Source: Acidobacteriota bacterium
GTDB lineage: Bacteria > Acidobacteriota > Terriglobia > Bryobacterales > Bryobacteraceae
Assembly (NCBI GenBank): GCA_026394015.1
Contig: JAPKZA010000244.1
Span: 1 to 64,000 of the forward strand
DNA: 64,000 bases
Direction: 5' to 3'
Shown: positions 63,816 through 64,000 of the stretch, in pieces
How positions within the stretch are numbered: position 1 is the first letter of the stretch
Layout: the number at the start of each line of letters is the position of its first letter
The notes under the pieces: model-generated
Told to the model about the DNA's origin: nothing
Seen by the model: the letters and a program-made list of their open reading frames with translations, nothing else
Databases searched by the model: none
Made by a program: the position numbers and the translations under genes

Positions 63816-64000
63816 ATGCACGCTAACCTTGCCCTAGCCCTCCGCCTCGAAAGCGCCTCCGCCGCACTCGCCCGGTGGAGCGCCGAAGTCCATCCCACTC
63901 TCTTCCCGAAATCCGCTGCCACATTTATCCCCTGTGGCAGCGGCACCGCCTGCTTCCTCGACGAGTCCTCCCCCTTGACCCAAATCAAAGGCGCCGGCAT
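63816..64000 (+). CDS. start of a gene cut by the window edge
   Basis: An ATG at 63816, 5 nt after the FKBP stop, opens a frame to the end of the window: MHANLALALRLESASAALAR then FIPCGSGTACFLDESSPLTQ. The codon use matches its neighbours. The segment SPLTQ(I)KGAG recalls the start of GNAT-type acetyltransferases in this phylum, but about 61 residues are too few to decide. Confidence 0.5.
   Translation, partial: MHANLALALRLESASAALARWSAEVHPTLFPKSAATFIPCGSGTACFLDESSPLTQIKGAG

Noticed and set aside
1..64000. CRISPR arrays, tRNA or rRNA genes
   Set aside because: Looked for regularly spaced repeats, tRNA 3' ends and rRNA motifs while reading; none were recognised, although short tRNAs could escape a search by eye.

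Overview
The window looks like a chromosomal segment of a high-GC Acidobacteriota bacterium, probably of the Bryobacterales/Solibacteraceae type. The evidence is the density of Oar-like TonB-dependent receptors with an N-terminal carboxypeptidase-regulatory domain (four intact, one decayed, one fragment), the planctomycete/acidobacterial DUF1592/DUF1552 and DUF1549-DUF1553/DUF1501 pairs, an FG-GAP/TPR protein, and small exported 'PFxxxGxxMPAGxY' proteins. No rRNA, tRNA or CRISPR array was seen. The assignment rests on gene content only.

Layout. 1-3.5 kb is a decay zone: a TonB receptor with several frameshifts, a TetR regulator with a broken HTH but a clear palindromic operator, and an SDR with a nonsense codon. 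3.6-4.2 kb holds a small RHH-type gene pair. 4.5-10.3 kb (+) carries aat, a DUF1592 protein with an internal deletion, a DUF1552 protein and an ankyrin protein. 10.3-10.9 kb holds remnants of an Abi-like gene and an IS200-type transposase; local strand composition flips here (C-rich + strand to the left, G-rich to the right). 10.9-23.6 kb holds PhoD, two TonB receptors, two RidA proteins, a chimeric TonB/sulfatase remnant, and a sigma-54 activator divergent from two tandem small exported proteins. 23.7-26.5 kb is an insertion zone: an A+T-richer methyltransferase, a dead DDE insertion sequence with terminal inverted repeats, and a decayed third copy of the small exported protein. 26.5-34.7 kb (-) has two TonB receptors, a Gly/Pro-rich exported protein and a prepilin. 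34.7-39 kb (+) has a GH10 xylanase and two MacB-type permeases. 39.6-43 kb has a MoxR-type ATPase coupled to an unrecognised 610-residue protein, and a DUF4197 gene. 49.7-44 kb (-) is a compact tetrapyrrole operon (ccsA/hemX-like, hemA, hemC, cobA-hemD) that continues into a DGPF/YciI gene and an ECF sigma factor of the ECF42 type. 49.7-64 kb has an SDR, a ClpB-type ATPase, DUF4332, a sirohaem-dependent reductase, FG-GAP/TPR, DUF1501, DUF1549/1553, a methyltransferase, a PPi-type phosphofructokinase, a CxC-motif exported protein, a chemoreceptor, an FKBP isomerase and a truncated gene at the right edge.

How genes may work together. CobA makes precorrin-2 on the sirohaem path, which the nearby reductase needs. 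The sigma-54 activator very probably drives the small exported proteins, because a -24/-12 element and GGTTAA repeats lie between them. The Gly/Pro-rich protein and its neighbouring TonB receptor form an apparent two-gene unit. A recurrent feature is a TANNNT -10 box 6-9 nt before the start codon, which suggests leaderless transcripts. Several genes carry frameshifts or short internal deletions; some may be real decay, others consensus errors at C-runs, and read data would decide.
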